A program made the position numbers and the translations under genes. From positions 1 to 12,444 of the forward strand of contig DAIOHK010000053.1 of NCBI GenBank assembly GCA_036744795.1: a stretch of 12,444 nt of DNA, read 5' to 3'. The notes under the pieces were generated by a model that saw only the letters and a list, made by a program, of their open reading frames with translations, was not told the DNA's origin and ran no database searches. This document shows, piece after piece, positions 1-6,300 of the stretch. Origin of the DNA: UBA5486 sp036744795 (GTDB taxonomy: Bacteria > Bacillota > UBA4882 > UBA10575). Positions within the stretch are counted from its first letter, which is position 1, and each line of letters starts with the position of its first letter.

Positions 1-15
1 GATTTTCCCACTTTT

Positions 16-44
16 TTGTCTACCTATCTAGTTTATGTTATAAT
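16..44 (+). promoter_or_regulatory. Sigma-A-type promoter of dacF
   Basis: A -35 box TTGTCT (16-21) lies 17 bp before a perfect -10 box TATAAT (39-44). Transcription would begin near 51 and give a leader of about 50 nt before the ATG at 103. A purine-rich GGGAGG at 49-55 falls at the predicted start point and is not followed by a usable start codon, so I do not read it as a ribosome site. Confidence 0.7.
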
Positions 45-85
45 TTGAAGGGAGGAATAACATTTTCCTTCTAATGTCAATTTTA

Positions 86-97
86 GGTAGGGGGTAC
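86..97 (+). promoter_or_regulatory. dacF ribosome site that also resembles the csoR operator core
   Basis: The purine run AGGTAGGGGG (85-94) is the only plausible Shine-Dalgarno sequence for dacF, 8 nt before the ATG. The 11-mer GGTAGGGGGTA (86-96) is identical to the core of the operator at the csoR promoter (reverse complement of 2104-2114), and it has a small GTA/TAC dyad. It may be only a ribosome site or also a repressor site; the sequence cannot decide. Confidence 0.45.
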
Positions 98-102
98 TTT
101 TT

Positions 103-1407
103 ATGTTAATCAATTTTAAAAAACTGACCTGTTTTATTCTAGTCTGCTGTTTGCTTTTTTCTTTTGGACAATACACTTATGCTCAAACTGTAGACCCCTT
201 ACGTCTACAAGTAGAGGCGGCCATTTTAATTGATGGAAATAGTGGTAAAATTCTCTACGAAAAAAATCCCGATCAACAACTTGCTCTAGCCAGTATGACC
301 AAGATGCTAACAGAATACCTGATCCTGGAACAGATTAAAGAGAACAAATTTTCATGGGAAGATACAACTCAGATTAGTGATTATGCTTATAGAATTTCTC
401 AAAATCTTAGTCTTTCCAATGTTCCTCTCCGTCCTAACCAACCTTATTCAATAAGGGAACTTTACGAAGCAATGGCTATTTATTCTGCTAATGGGGCCAC
501 TATAGCCTTAGCAGAATTAGTAGCAGGAACAGAAAGCGAATTTGTCCACATCATGAATGAAAAAGCTAAGAGCTTTGGGCTTAAAAATTACAGATTTATT
601 AATTCCACCGGATTGAATAATAAAGATTTATTAGGCCTACATCCAACCGGGGATACAAATGATGAAAATACGGCCTCTGCAGCAGATACTGCACTTATGG
701 CCTACCGCCTAATCTCCGATTTTCCTGAAGCATTAACCATCTCAAGTATCCCGAGAAAATTATTCCGCGCCGGAACTGTTGATGCCATTAAAATGGATAA
801 CTGGAACTGGATGCTTCCTGACCTGGTATATGCCTATGAAGGAATGGATGGTTTAAAAACTGGTTCAACAAATTTAGCCGGATACTGCTTTACAGGAACA
901 GCCAAACGGGATGATCTCCGATTAATTTCAGTAGTTATGAAGGCCGGTTCCTATGCGATCCGTTTTCAAGAAACCAAAAAGCTTTTGGATTACGGATTTG
1001 CTAACTATAAAATGGCGGAACTTTTTCCAGCCGGATTTCAAATCCCAAATGCTGCAGAGATTCGCGTCACCAAAGGGCGAGAATCAAAAGTAGGGATTGC
1101 TACCCAAAAACCTTTAAAAATGCTAATTAGACGTGGGGAAAACGACCTCTACCAACCTGAAGCTAAACTTCAGTTTTCTAAAATAACTGCACCAGTTGAG
1201 AAAGGCCGTCCTATTGGCAAACTAGTTGTAAATTATCATGGAGAGCAGAAGTACAAGTATTTAACTGCTGAAGGGGCTTCTAAGGAAGAAGTAGATCTAG
1301 TAACTATGGCAGAAGTAAGAAAAGCAGGAGTGTTTCGAAGAATAATCCAGTCTATTGGTTACTTCTTTGGTTGGCTGGGAAGAAAGATCAGCAACTTATT
1401 CAAATAA
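103..1407 (+). CDS. dacF: D-alanyl-D-alanine carboxypeptidase (DacF/PBP5 type, peptidase S11)
   Basis: This low-molecular-weight penicillin-binding protein removes the terminal D-Ala from peptidoglycan pentapeptides outside the membrane. The 434-residue product has a hydrophobic signal peptide (about residues 8-27, ending near AQT). All three active-site motifs are present: S64-M-T-K67 with the nucleophile Ser, S128-A-N130, and K252-T-G254 within GMDGLKTGSTNLAGYC. A PBP5-type C-terminal domain follows, and the last 23 residues (RRIIQSIGYFFGWLGRKISNLFK region) form a basic amphipathic helix of the kind that holds these enzymes on the outer membrane face. The ATG at 103 is 8 nt after a G-rich ribosome site (86-94). 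The gene has its own promoter and converges on trxA. DacF in Bacillus acts in spore cortex synthesis; that role here is inferred from similarity, and a vegetative DacA-like role is equally possible. Confidence 0.93.
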   Translation: MLINFKKLTCFILVCCLLFSFGQYTYAQTVDPLRLQVEAAILIDGNSGKILYEKNPDQQLALASMTKMLTEYLILEQIKENKFSWEDTTQISDYAYRISQNLSLSNVPLRPNQPYSIRELYEAMAIYSANGATIALAELVAGTESEFVHIMNEKAKSFGLKNYRFINSTGLNNKDLLGLHPTGDTNDENTASAADTALMAYRLISDFPEALTISSIPRKLFRAGTVDAIKMDNWNWMLPDLVYAYEGMDGLKTGSTNLAGYCFTGTAKRDDLRLISVVMKAGSYAIRFQETKKLLDYGFANYKMAELFPAGFQIPNAAEIRVTKGRESKVGIATQKPLKMLIRRGENDLYQPEAKLQFSKITAPVEKGRPIGKLVVNYHGEQKYKYLTAEGASKEEVDLVTMAEVRKAGVFRRIIQSIGYFFGWLGRKISNLFK

Positions 1408-1439
1408 ATAAATGGCCTATAATGGCCATTTATTTATTT
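1402..1439. terminator. Bidirectional terminator shared by dacF and trxA
   Basis: A perfect 16-bp inverted repeat, AAATAAATAAATGGCC (1402-1417) against 1424-1439, encloses the 6-nt loop TATAAT. The GGCC core with AT-rich flanks gives a U-rich 3' side in both directions. The left arm contains the dacF stop codon (1405-1407), and the right arm ends inside the trxA stop codon (1438-1440), so both genes terminate on the same hairpin. Confidence 0.8.
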
Positions 1440-1764
1440 ATTCATTATTTATCCATTTATCAAGCCGTGCGGTTATCTTTTGCTTAGGAATAGCACCCAC
1501 TATTTGGTCGACCACTTCTCCATTTTTAAAGATTAGCATTGAGGGAATAGACATAATATCATATTTACTAGAGAGCATCAGATTCTCATCAGTATTTAAC
1601 TTTCCTACTTTCGCCTTGCCCTGATACTCTTCAGCAATTTCCTCAATTATTGGTGCAATCATCCGACAAGGTCCACACCAGGGTGCCCAAAAATCTACCA
1701 TTGCAATACCATTATAATCCAAAATCTCTTCTTTAAAATTTTCATTAGTTAATGTCAAAGCCAT
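1438..1764 (-). CDS. trxA: Thioredoxin
   Basis: This is a small cytoplasmic dithiol oxidoreductase that reduces protein disulfides. The 108-residue product has the typical length and the full fold signature: FWAPWCGPC with redox cysteines C30 and C33, the buried Asp in VDFWA (D24), and the cis-proline loop SIPSM (P74). It starts with ATG 9 nt after the strong ribosome site AGGAGGT (1774-1780 on the other strand). It lies 21 bp downstream of the csoR-like gene in the same direction with no terminator between them, so the two are almost certainly cotranscribed. That places this thioredoxin under a thiol- or metal-sensing repressor. The electron donor is not encoded here. Confidence 0.97.
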   Translation of the reverse strand: MALTLTNENFKEEILDYNGIAMVDFWAPWCGPCRMIAPIIEEIAEEYQGKAKVGKLNTDENLMLSSKYDIMSIPSMLIFKNGEVVDQIVGAIPKQKITARLDKWINNE

Positions 1765-1785
1765 TCTTAAATTACCTCCTGTTTT

Positions 1786-2085
1786 TTAATAAAATTTTTT
1801 AAAAGCTTCCATAAACCGGGTCATTGCTAAATCCGGGCTCCCACCTTTCGCTAATTCTTGGGACAAACAAGTAGCAAGTTGATGACTGAGGGCAATCATT
1901 GCCACCTGAACAACTGCAGATTTAACAGCTGACACTTGAACCACAACCTCCTGACAAGAACGATCTTCTTCCAGCATTCTCTGGAGACCACGAATCTGTC
2001 CTTCAATCCGGCGTAAACGTTTTATTAGATCCTCTTTAATCTCCTCGGAGATCTTCCCGTCATTATCTTTACCGGGTTTGTTCAT
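1786..2085 (-). CDS. CsoR-family (DUF156) transcriptional repressor with a Cys/Gln/Cys sensor triad
   Basis: CsoR/RcnR/FrmR/CstR proteins are all-helical DNA-binding repressors released by Cu(I), Ni, formaldehyde or persulfides. The 99-residue product has the family core RLRRIEGQIRGLQRM and ends in AFKKFY. An ungapped alignment with B. subtilis CsoR (recalled from memory) puts C44 and C73 at the two copper-binding cysteines, but Gln69 replaces the copper-binding His, with a His one residue earlier (H68). Two cysteines without the His is the pattern of the persulfide sensor CstR, so copper sensing is doubtful. I use the ATG at 2085 because AAGGAGGG (2092-2099) is 6 nt before it; a TTG two codons upstream is too close. 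It is first in an operon with trxA and probably represses itself through the operator at 2103-2118. Confidence 0.9.
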   Translation of the reverse strand: MNKPGKDNDGKISEEIKEDLIKRLRRIEGQIRGLQRMLEEDRSCQEVVVQVSAVKSAVVQVAMIALSHQLATCLSQELAKGGSPDLAMTRFMEAFKKFY

Positions 2086-2091
2086 AAACAA

Positions 2092-2099
2092 CCCTCCTT
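2092..2099 (-). promoter_or_regulatory. Ribosome site fixing the csoR-like start
   Basis: AAGGAGGG on the minus strand lies 6 nt before the ATG at 2085 and only about 0-3 nt before the in-frame TTG at 2091. This favours the ATG. Confidence 0.8.
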
Positions 2100-2102
2100 A
2101 CC

Positions 2103-2118
2103 ATACCCCCTACCGTAT
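2103..2118. promoter_or_regulatory. Probable CsoR-type operator overlapping the csoR-trxA start point
   Basis: ATACCCCCTACCGTAT carries ATAC/GTAT ends around a G/C-run, the usual form of CsoR-family operators (a G-rich tract flanked by AT-rich dyad ends). It closely resembles my recollection of the B. subtilis copZA operator. It covers the predicted transcription start (about 2114) of the csoR-like gene, so bound repressor would block initiation. Autoregulation is inferred. Confidence 0.7.
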
Positions 2119-2120
2119 TT

Positions 2121-2149
2121 AGTATAGATCTGTTTTTCCCTTTTGTCAA
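2121..2149 (-). promoter_or_regulatory. Sigma-A promoter of the csoR-trxA operon
   Basis: Reading the minus strand, a perfect -35 TTGACA (2149-2144) is followed by a 17-bp spacer and the -10 box TATACT (2126-2121). This near-consensus promoter needs a repressor to be silent, which fits the operator just downstream. Confidence 0.85.
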
Positions 2150-2229
2150 GGTGTAATTGGTTTGGTATTTTTAAATAATATAAAATAATAGGGGACATAC
2201 TCTCCGGGAACTACTGGACTCATTTACCG

Positions 2230-2267
2230 TTGTACAATCTGAATGGCCTCTTTACTAAACTAGTAAA
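2230..2267 (+). promoter_or_regulatory. Possible promoter and inverted-repeat operator of the two-component pair
   Basis: TTGTAC (2230-2235) with a 17-bp spacer to TACTAA (2253-2258) is a modest sigma-A match. A perfect inverted repeat, TTTACTA (2251-2257) and TAGTAAA (2261-2267) with a 3-nt spacer, overlaps the -10 box and ends 31 bp before the TTG start. It could bind a dimeric regulator, possibly the response regulator itself. The remaining DNA back to 2150 contains a GGGGAC/CCGGGA-rich stretch (2190-2207) that I cannot assign. Confidence 0.35.
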
Positions 2268-2282
2268 ATGTTTAGCCATAGT

Positions 2283-2291
2283 AGAGGAGGT
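2283..2291 (+). promoter_or_regulatory. Ribosome site fixing a TTG start for the response regulator
   Basis: AGAGGAGGT ends 6 nt before the TTG at 2298-2300 and lies inside the reading frame that would follow the upstream ATG at 2268. This argues for the shorter protein. Confidence 0.8.
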
Positions 2292-2297
2292 AATACT

Positions 2298-3002
2298 TTG
2301 AAAGAATCTATTCTCATTGTCGAAGACGAAGAAAAAGTAGCCCAGATTATCCGGGCTTATTTAGAAAAAGAGGGTTATAAAGTTCGAATAGTTACTGATG
2401 GAGCCAGAGTACTAGAAGAGATTAAAAGTGCTCCCCCTGATCTTATTATCCTTGATCGAATGCTGCCCAATATTCCCGGGGATCTCCTTTGTACACAGAT
2501 CCGTCAGCAAAGCGAAACCCCTATTCTGATGCTTTCTGCCTTAACTACCGAAGAAGAAAGAATTTTTGGCTTACAAATTGGAGCCGATGATTATATGATA
2601 AAACCCTTCAGTCCAAGGGAACTGGTAACACGGGTTATGGCTCTTCTCCGCCGGGCAAAAAAGAAGGAGCAGAAAAATGCTCCATTAGTTTTTGATAGCG
2701 GCCGGCTATTAATAGATCCTCTAAAATATGAAGTTTTTCGTGATGGTAACCGACTTAATTTAACCCCTACTGAATTTCAGCTCCTTTTGGTTCTCTCCAC
2801 CCATGCCGGTCAAGTCTTTCGCCGGGAGGTGCTTTTAGAGAAGATTCAAGGAACAAGTTATGAGGGATATGAACGTACCATTGATGCCCATATCAAAAAC
2901 CTTCGACAAAAACTAGAACCCCATCCTGCTAAACCTCGTTATATTAAAACTATTTTTGGGGTTGGTTATAAATTTTCCCCAGAACGAGGAGAAAAATTAT
3001 GA
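2298..3002 (+). CDS. OmpR/PhoB-family response regulator
   Basis: This is a DNA-binding transcription regulator activated by phosphotransfer from the adjacent kinase. With the TTG start the product is 234 residues, the family norm. The receiver domain (about 3-117) shows the acidic pocket E9-D10, phospho-acceptor D53 in IILDRMLP, switch Ser80 in LMLSA and K102 in MIKPFSP. The C-terminal winged-helix domain (about 130-231) has LTPTEFQLLLVL, the recognition region RTIDAHIKNLRQKL and the wing IKTIFGVGYKF. I place the start at the TTG at 2298 because AGAGGAGGT (2283-2291) lies 6 nt before it, whereas the ATG at 2268 has no ribosome site and would add ten residues ahead of the first beta strand. 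Its stop overlaps the kinase start (ATGA). The regulon cannot be read from sequence. Confidence 0.95.
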   Translation: MKESILIVEDEEKVAQIIRAYLEKEGYKVRIVTDGARVLEEIKSAPPDLIILDRMLPNIPGDLLCTQIRQQSETPILMLSALTTEEERIFGLQIGADDYMIKPFSPRELVTRVMALLRRAKKKEQKNAPLVFDSGRLLIDPLKYEVFRDGNRLNLTPTEFQLLLVLSTHAGQVFRREVLLEKIQGTSYEGYERTIDAHIKNLRQKLEPHPAKPRYIKTIFGVGYKFSPERGEKL

Positions 3003-4375
3003 AATTTAAAATCAGTCTCCGCTGGAAGATTTCGCTGTTTTTAATTATATTGGTTCTGGGCTCTGTACTACTAACCGGCTGGTTAATTAATAAAGCTTTT
3101 AATGTAAATTATAAAAAATACCTGCTCAAATCCTATGAGTTCCAAACGGAAAACTTCCTTTCTGTATTACAAGAAGCCTATCAACTGGCAGGTAATTGGG
3201 GGAAATTAGTTAATTCTCCGGAAGGAAGGAGGTTACTATTATTTAACCCCTCATTAATTAAGCTAGAGGATGCGCAGGGAAGAACTCTATTACAACCCCC
3301 CGGCTTAGGCCGTAAACGCTTTCATCGGGAAATCGCCTCCGACCGTAATGTACAATCCTACCCAGTGGTGGTAGAAGATAAAACAGTAGGAAGGGTTTGG
3401 TTATTAGGGCCCAATCCTTCTGGCCTGATTACCCAGGCTGATGTAGCCTTTCAAAAATCTATTAACCGGAGTATTATATTAAGCATTCTTCTTTTAGGAG
3501 CTCTAGCCTTAACCCTTGGTCTTTGGGGTGCAAATTATCTAATCATCAGAAGGCTGGAAAAATTAAAAAAGGCTGTTGCCAGACTAGCAGCAGGGGATTT
3601 AAGGACCGAAATTAAAGATCCTTCCCATGATGAGCTTGGAGAATTAACCAATGATTTTAATCGAATGTCCGCCAGACTACTACACCTAGAAGAATTAAAA
3701 AAGACCTATCTTGCAGAAACCGCCCATGAACTTCGGACTCCCCTTACTACCATCCGTAGCCATCTAGAGGCTTTTCAAGATGGAGTCTTAACCGCAGATC
3801 AAGAAACACTCGCTCTTGTTTTGGAGGAGGTAATGAACCTGACCTCGCTCCTCAATGATTTACAAGATCTTGCTTCATCAACCGGGTTACTGAAGAATAT
3901 CCAATCCCTCCCCGTAAATCTTAGTCTAGCACTAAGTAACCTAACAGATAAATTCCGGCCAGTAGCTGCTAAGCAGAACCTGACTATAACTACTAACCTT
4001 CCTACCGAACCTCTTTACATTCAAGGTGATCCGGAAGCACTCACCAAAATTATGAATAATCTGTTTAGTAATGCTATTAAATTTTCTCCAAACGGAGGAG
4101 TGATTTTTCTTTCTTTAATAAAAGAGAGAAACAAAGTAAAAATCAGTATTACTGACCAGGGTATCGGAATTAAAGAGGAGGAGCTTTCCAAAATTTTTGA
4201 CCGTTTTTACCGGGTTGATCCTTCCCGTTCCCGTCAAACTGGAGGTAGCGGATTAGGACTGGCAATTGTCAAAGAATTAACCACCGCCATGGGTGGGAAA
4301 GTAGAAGTTAAAAGTAAACCAAGTAGCGGTAGTACTTTTACCTTAACCTTCCCAGAATTACTTCACCCCGTTTAA
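2999..4375 (+). CDS. Membrane sensor histidine kinase
   Basis: This kinase is the partner of the preceding response regulator, with a 4-bp ATGA overlap that implies translational coupling. The 458-residue product has a first membrane segment (about 11-30), an extracytoplasmic sensor loop of about 125 residues (32-157), and a second segment (about 158-182). A HAMP linker follows (about 181-233, with AAGDLRTEIKDPSHDELGELTNDFN), then HisKA with phospho-acceptor H243 in ETAHELRTPLT. The ATPase domain has the N box NNLFSNAIKFSP (353-364), G1 DQGIG (386-390), F box FDRFYR (400-405) and G2 GGSGLGLAI (415-423). All catalytic elements are intact. The sensor loop has no cysteine and no domain I recognise, so the signal is unknown; the architecture suits an envelope stress sensor. 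It ends 2 bp from the convergent nadE gene. Confidence 0.95.
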   Translation: MKFKISLRWKISLFLIILVLGSVLLTGWLINKAFNVNYKKYLLKSYEFQTENFLSVLQEAYQLAGNWGKLVNSPEGRRLLLFNPSLIKLEDAQGRTLLQPPGLGRKRFHREIASDRNVQSYPVVVEDKTVGRVWLLGPNPSGLITQADVAFQKSINRSIILSILLLGALALTLGLWGANYLIIRRLEKLKKAVARLAAGDLRTEIKDPSHDELGELTNDFNRMSARLLHLEELKKTYLAETAHELRTPLTTIRSHLEAFQDGVLTADQETLALVLEEVMNLTSLLNDLQDLASSTGLLKNIQSLPVNLSLALSNLTDKFRPVAAKQNLTITTNLPTEPLYIQGDPEALTKIMNNLFSNAIKFSPNGGVIFLSLIKERNKVKISITDQGIGIKEEELSKIFDRFYRVDPSRSRQTGGSGLGLAIVKELTTAMGGKVEVKSKPSSGSTFTLTFPELLHPV

Positions 4376-4377
4376 AA

Positions 4378-6012
4378 CTAAAACTTTGCCGCCACCGGCA
4401 ATCTACGTTTTAGGCCAAGAGGGTTTCTAGTTACCATCAGGCCGGGTACTGCCTGTCGTCTTTTGTATTCATTCCGGTTTACTGTCTTAATAATCCATTT
4501 GACTGTCTCTGGGTCAAAGCCCAAAGTTACAATCTCTTCAAAAGAGCAGCCTTGCTCAATATAATATTCGAGAACCTGATCTAAAAGCGGATATGGCGGT
4601 AGGGTATCCTGATCAACTTGATCGGGGCGAAGCTCCGCCGAGGGAGCTTTTTTGATGATTATTTCCGGAATCACTACCTTTTCTCTATTTATATACTTGG
4701 CTAGTTCATAAACCATAGTTTTTGGTAAATCAGAAATAACACTTAATCCTCCACTCATATCACCATAAAGAGTACAATACCCAACTGCTAATTCGCTTTT
4801 ATTTCCAGGTACCAAAACTAGATAACCATATTTATTAGAAAAAGCCATCCAGATATTACCTCTGATTCTAGCTTGAATATTCTCTTTAGTAGTATCCCCT
4901 GTATTCTGGTACAGTTCCAAATACGGGTTTAATGTCTTAAGATACTCATCGTAAATCGCCGAAATTGGAATTACTTTAAATTCTATGCCCAGACTATTAG
5001 CAAGTTCTCTTGAATCTTTGATACTGCCCTCCGAAGAAAAGGGTGAAGGCATGGAGATGCCTAGTACTTTCCCTCTCCCCAGGGCTTCGACAGCCAAAAC
5101 AGCAACTACTGCGGAATCAATGCCACCGGACAGTCCTAGCGTAGCTTTGGTAAAACCTGTTTTCTTAAAATAATCTTTGATCCCTAGTACCAGAGCATCA
5201 TGAATCGCTCCCATCCTTGGTACCGACATATATTCACTCTTTTTTGTTACCTGTTCCTCAGTGTCTATTGTAGTAATCTCTTCTTTGAAAGAAGCTGCCC
5301 TTAGCAACAGTTCTCCTTGACCATTAAAAAACAGGCTTTGCCCGCTAAAAATCCACTGATCATTAGCCCCCACCTGCTTGACCTGGAGAAGAGGAACCCC
5401 TAAGTTCAGGGCCGATTTCTTTGCTAACTCAAAACTGGCTTCTTCCCCTTTTTGGTAAAAAGGGAAAGCCGCAATATTAATTACCAGATCAACTTTTCCT
5501 GTTAATTCCCGGATTGGATCAATTTCCTCCTCTGACCATAATAAATCAGTCCATAAATCTTCACCAATGGTTACTCCCAAAACCTCGCCTTTAAACTTTA
5601 AAGTCGAAATTTTCAATGCCGGTTTAAAATAGTAAGCTTCATTAAATAAATCGTAGGGAGGGAGCAAAGATTTATTTTGGGTTAATAAGACCCTTCCCTG
5701 ACAAATAAAGATTGCTGAATTATAAACTCTTTTTTCCTTTGCTTTTTCACAGAGGGTAGGGGCTCCTACCAAAATCCCAGTCTGGGGATATCGGTTTGAA
5801 GCATTAATTAATTTATCTAAAGCCTCCGCAATTTTCTTAAAAAACCACCTTCTTTCTAAAAGATCCAAAGGAGGATATCCTGTTAGGAAAAGTTCAGGAA
5901 AGACCAGAAGATCCGTATCTGCCCCATATTCTGATAATAAACTATTTATCCGATCTAAATTCCCTTCGATATCACCTACTACTGGGTTAAGCTGGGCAAT
6001 TGTTATTTTCAT
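4378..6012 (-). CDS. nadE: NAD+ synthetase with a degenerate glutaminase domain
   Basis: NadE makes NAD+ from deamido-NAD+, ATP and ammonia, the last step of NAD synthesis. The 544-residue length fits the two-domain, glutamine-type enzyme. The C-terminal synthetase domain (about 265-540) is intact: PP-loop SGGIDS (295-300), ARIRGNIWMAFSN, GNKSELAVGYCTLYGDMSGG, and APSAELRPDQVDQDTLPPY. The N-terminal nitrilase-like domain (1-250) keeps Glu40 (FPELFLTGYPP) and Lys114 (NKSLLPPYD), but the usual ICEDLW, which carries the nucleophilic Cys, reads IGEDLW with Gly150 (codon GGT, 5563-5565). The normally conserved GGNDELVFDG-like loop is GANDQWIFSG. The enzyme should therefore depend on free ammonia. 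ATG start, with TTAGGGGGA as ribosome site. No convincing promoter was found; a TTGAAA at 6052-6057 lacks a good -10. Confidence 0.95.
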   Translation of the reverse strand: MKITIAQLNPVVGDIEGNLDRINSLLSEYGADTDLLVFPELFLTGYPPLDLLERRWFFKKIAEALDKLINASNRYPQTGILVGAPTLCEKAKEKRVYNSAIFICQGRVLLTQNKSLLPPYDLFNEAYYFKPALKISTLKFKGEVLGVTIGEDLWTDLLWSEEEIDPIRELTGKVDLVINIAAFPFYQKGEEASFELAKKSALNLGVPLLQVKQVGANDQWIFSGQSLFFNGQGELLLRAASFKEEITTIDTEEQVTKKSEYMSVPRMGAIHDALVLGIKDYFKKTGFTKATLGLSGGIDSAVVAVLAVEALGRGKVLGISMPSPFSSEGSIKDSRELANSLGIEFKVIPISAIYDEYLKTLNPYLELYQNTGDTTKENIQARIRGNIWMAFSNKYGYLVLVPGNKSELAVGYCTLYGDMSGGLSVISDLPKTMVYELAKYINREKVVIPEIIIKKAPSAELRPDQVDQDTLPPYPLLDQVLEYYIEQGCSFEEIVTLGFDPETVKWIIKTVNRNEYKRRQAVPGLMVTRNPLGLKRRLPVAAKF

Positions 6013-6059
6013 GCTGTTCCCCCTAACTTTACTTTAGCTAATTACTTTAATTTTCAATC

Positions 6060-6300
6060 ATTTGCATGTCCGCGGGCGGTAGCCAGCGTGAGCGACTCAA
6101 ACCAGCATGAACAACCAATTGAAGTGCCTCTGGAGCTTGTCGGCTCACCTGGTCTTTAAATTTTCATCACTTCGTTGTACTGGTGGTAGACCAGCGTGAG
6201 CGACTACCTAGAAAAAGCCTCTTTTTAACGATTTTTCTTGATCTAAAAAAAATTTGAAATTACTCGTCGCTCGTCTTAATATTACATCCAGCCTGGGCAG
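6060..6300. repeat. Gene-free region dense in direct and inverted repeats, upstream of nadE
   Basis: The 359-bp gap between nadE and hemerythrin holds no credible gene but much symmetry. The 15-mer CCAGCGTGAGCGACT occurs at 6083-6097 and 6191-6205, each preceded by GGTAG (the second with one extra A). Between them, GTCGGCTCACCTGG (6139-6152) is complementary to either copy over 13 bp with two single-base bulges. The second copy can also pair over 7 bp with GTCGCTC (6266-6272). Smaller hairpins sit inside, for example CTGGT/ACCAG (6180-6194) and GGTAG/CTACC (6185-6208). The stretch around 6068-6150 is richer in GC than its neighbours. It may be a structured leader RNA of nadE or a decayed mobile or repeat element. 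Confidence 0.6.
6198..6272. repeat. Dispersed structured motif, copy 1
   Basis: A stem GAGCGAC (6198-6204) / GTCGCTC (6266-6272) encloses TACCTAGAAAA on one side and TTACTC on the other. The 14-mer GACTACCTAGAAAA (6202-6215) and the 8-mer TACTCGTC (6261-6268) recur in the same order in copy 2 at 12307-12347. The interior of copy 1 is longer and holds AAAAAG/CTTTTT (6212-6226), a possible weak terminator on either strand. Confidence 0.55.

Noticed and set aside
49..62. Leader peptide after GGGAGG ahead of dacF
   Set aside because: No ATG, GTG or TTG lies at a suitable distance, and the purine run coincides with the predicted transcription start.
1412..1624. Plus-strand frame opposite trxA
   Set aside because: It is antisense to a clear thioredoxin gene, has no ribosome site and begins inside the terminator.
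4985..5173. Plus-strand frame opposite nadE
   Set aside because: It is antisense to the well-conserved NadE synthetase domain and has no ribosome site or recognisable product.
6012..6300. A known NAD riboswitch ahead of nadE
   Set aside because: I could not match the motifs I remember for the NAD-I or NAD-II classes, and part of the region is shared with an unrelated locus at 12307.
6060..6300. CRISPR array
   Set aside because: There are only two direct copies of a 15-20 bp unit, with a spacing of over 80 bp and no further units; no cas genes are present.
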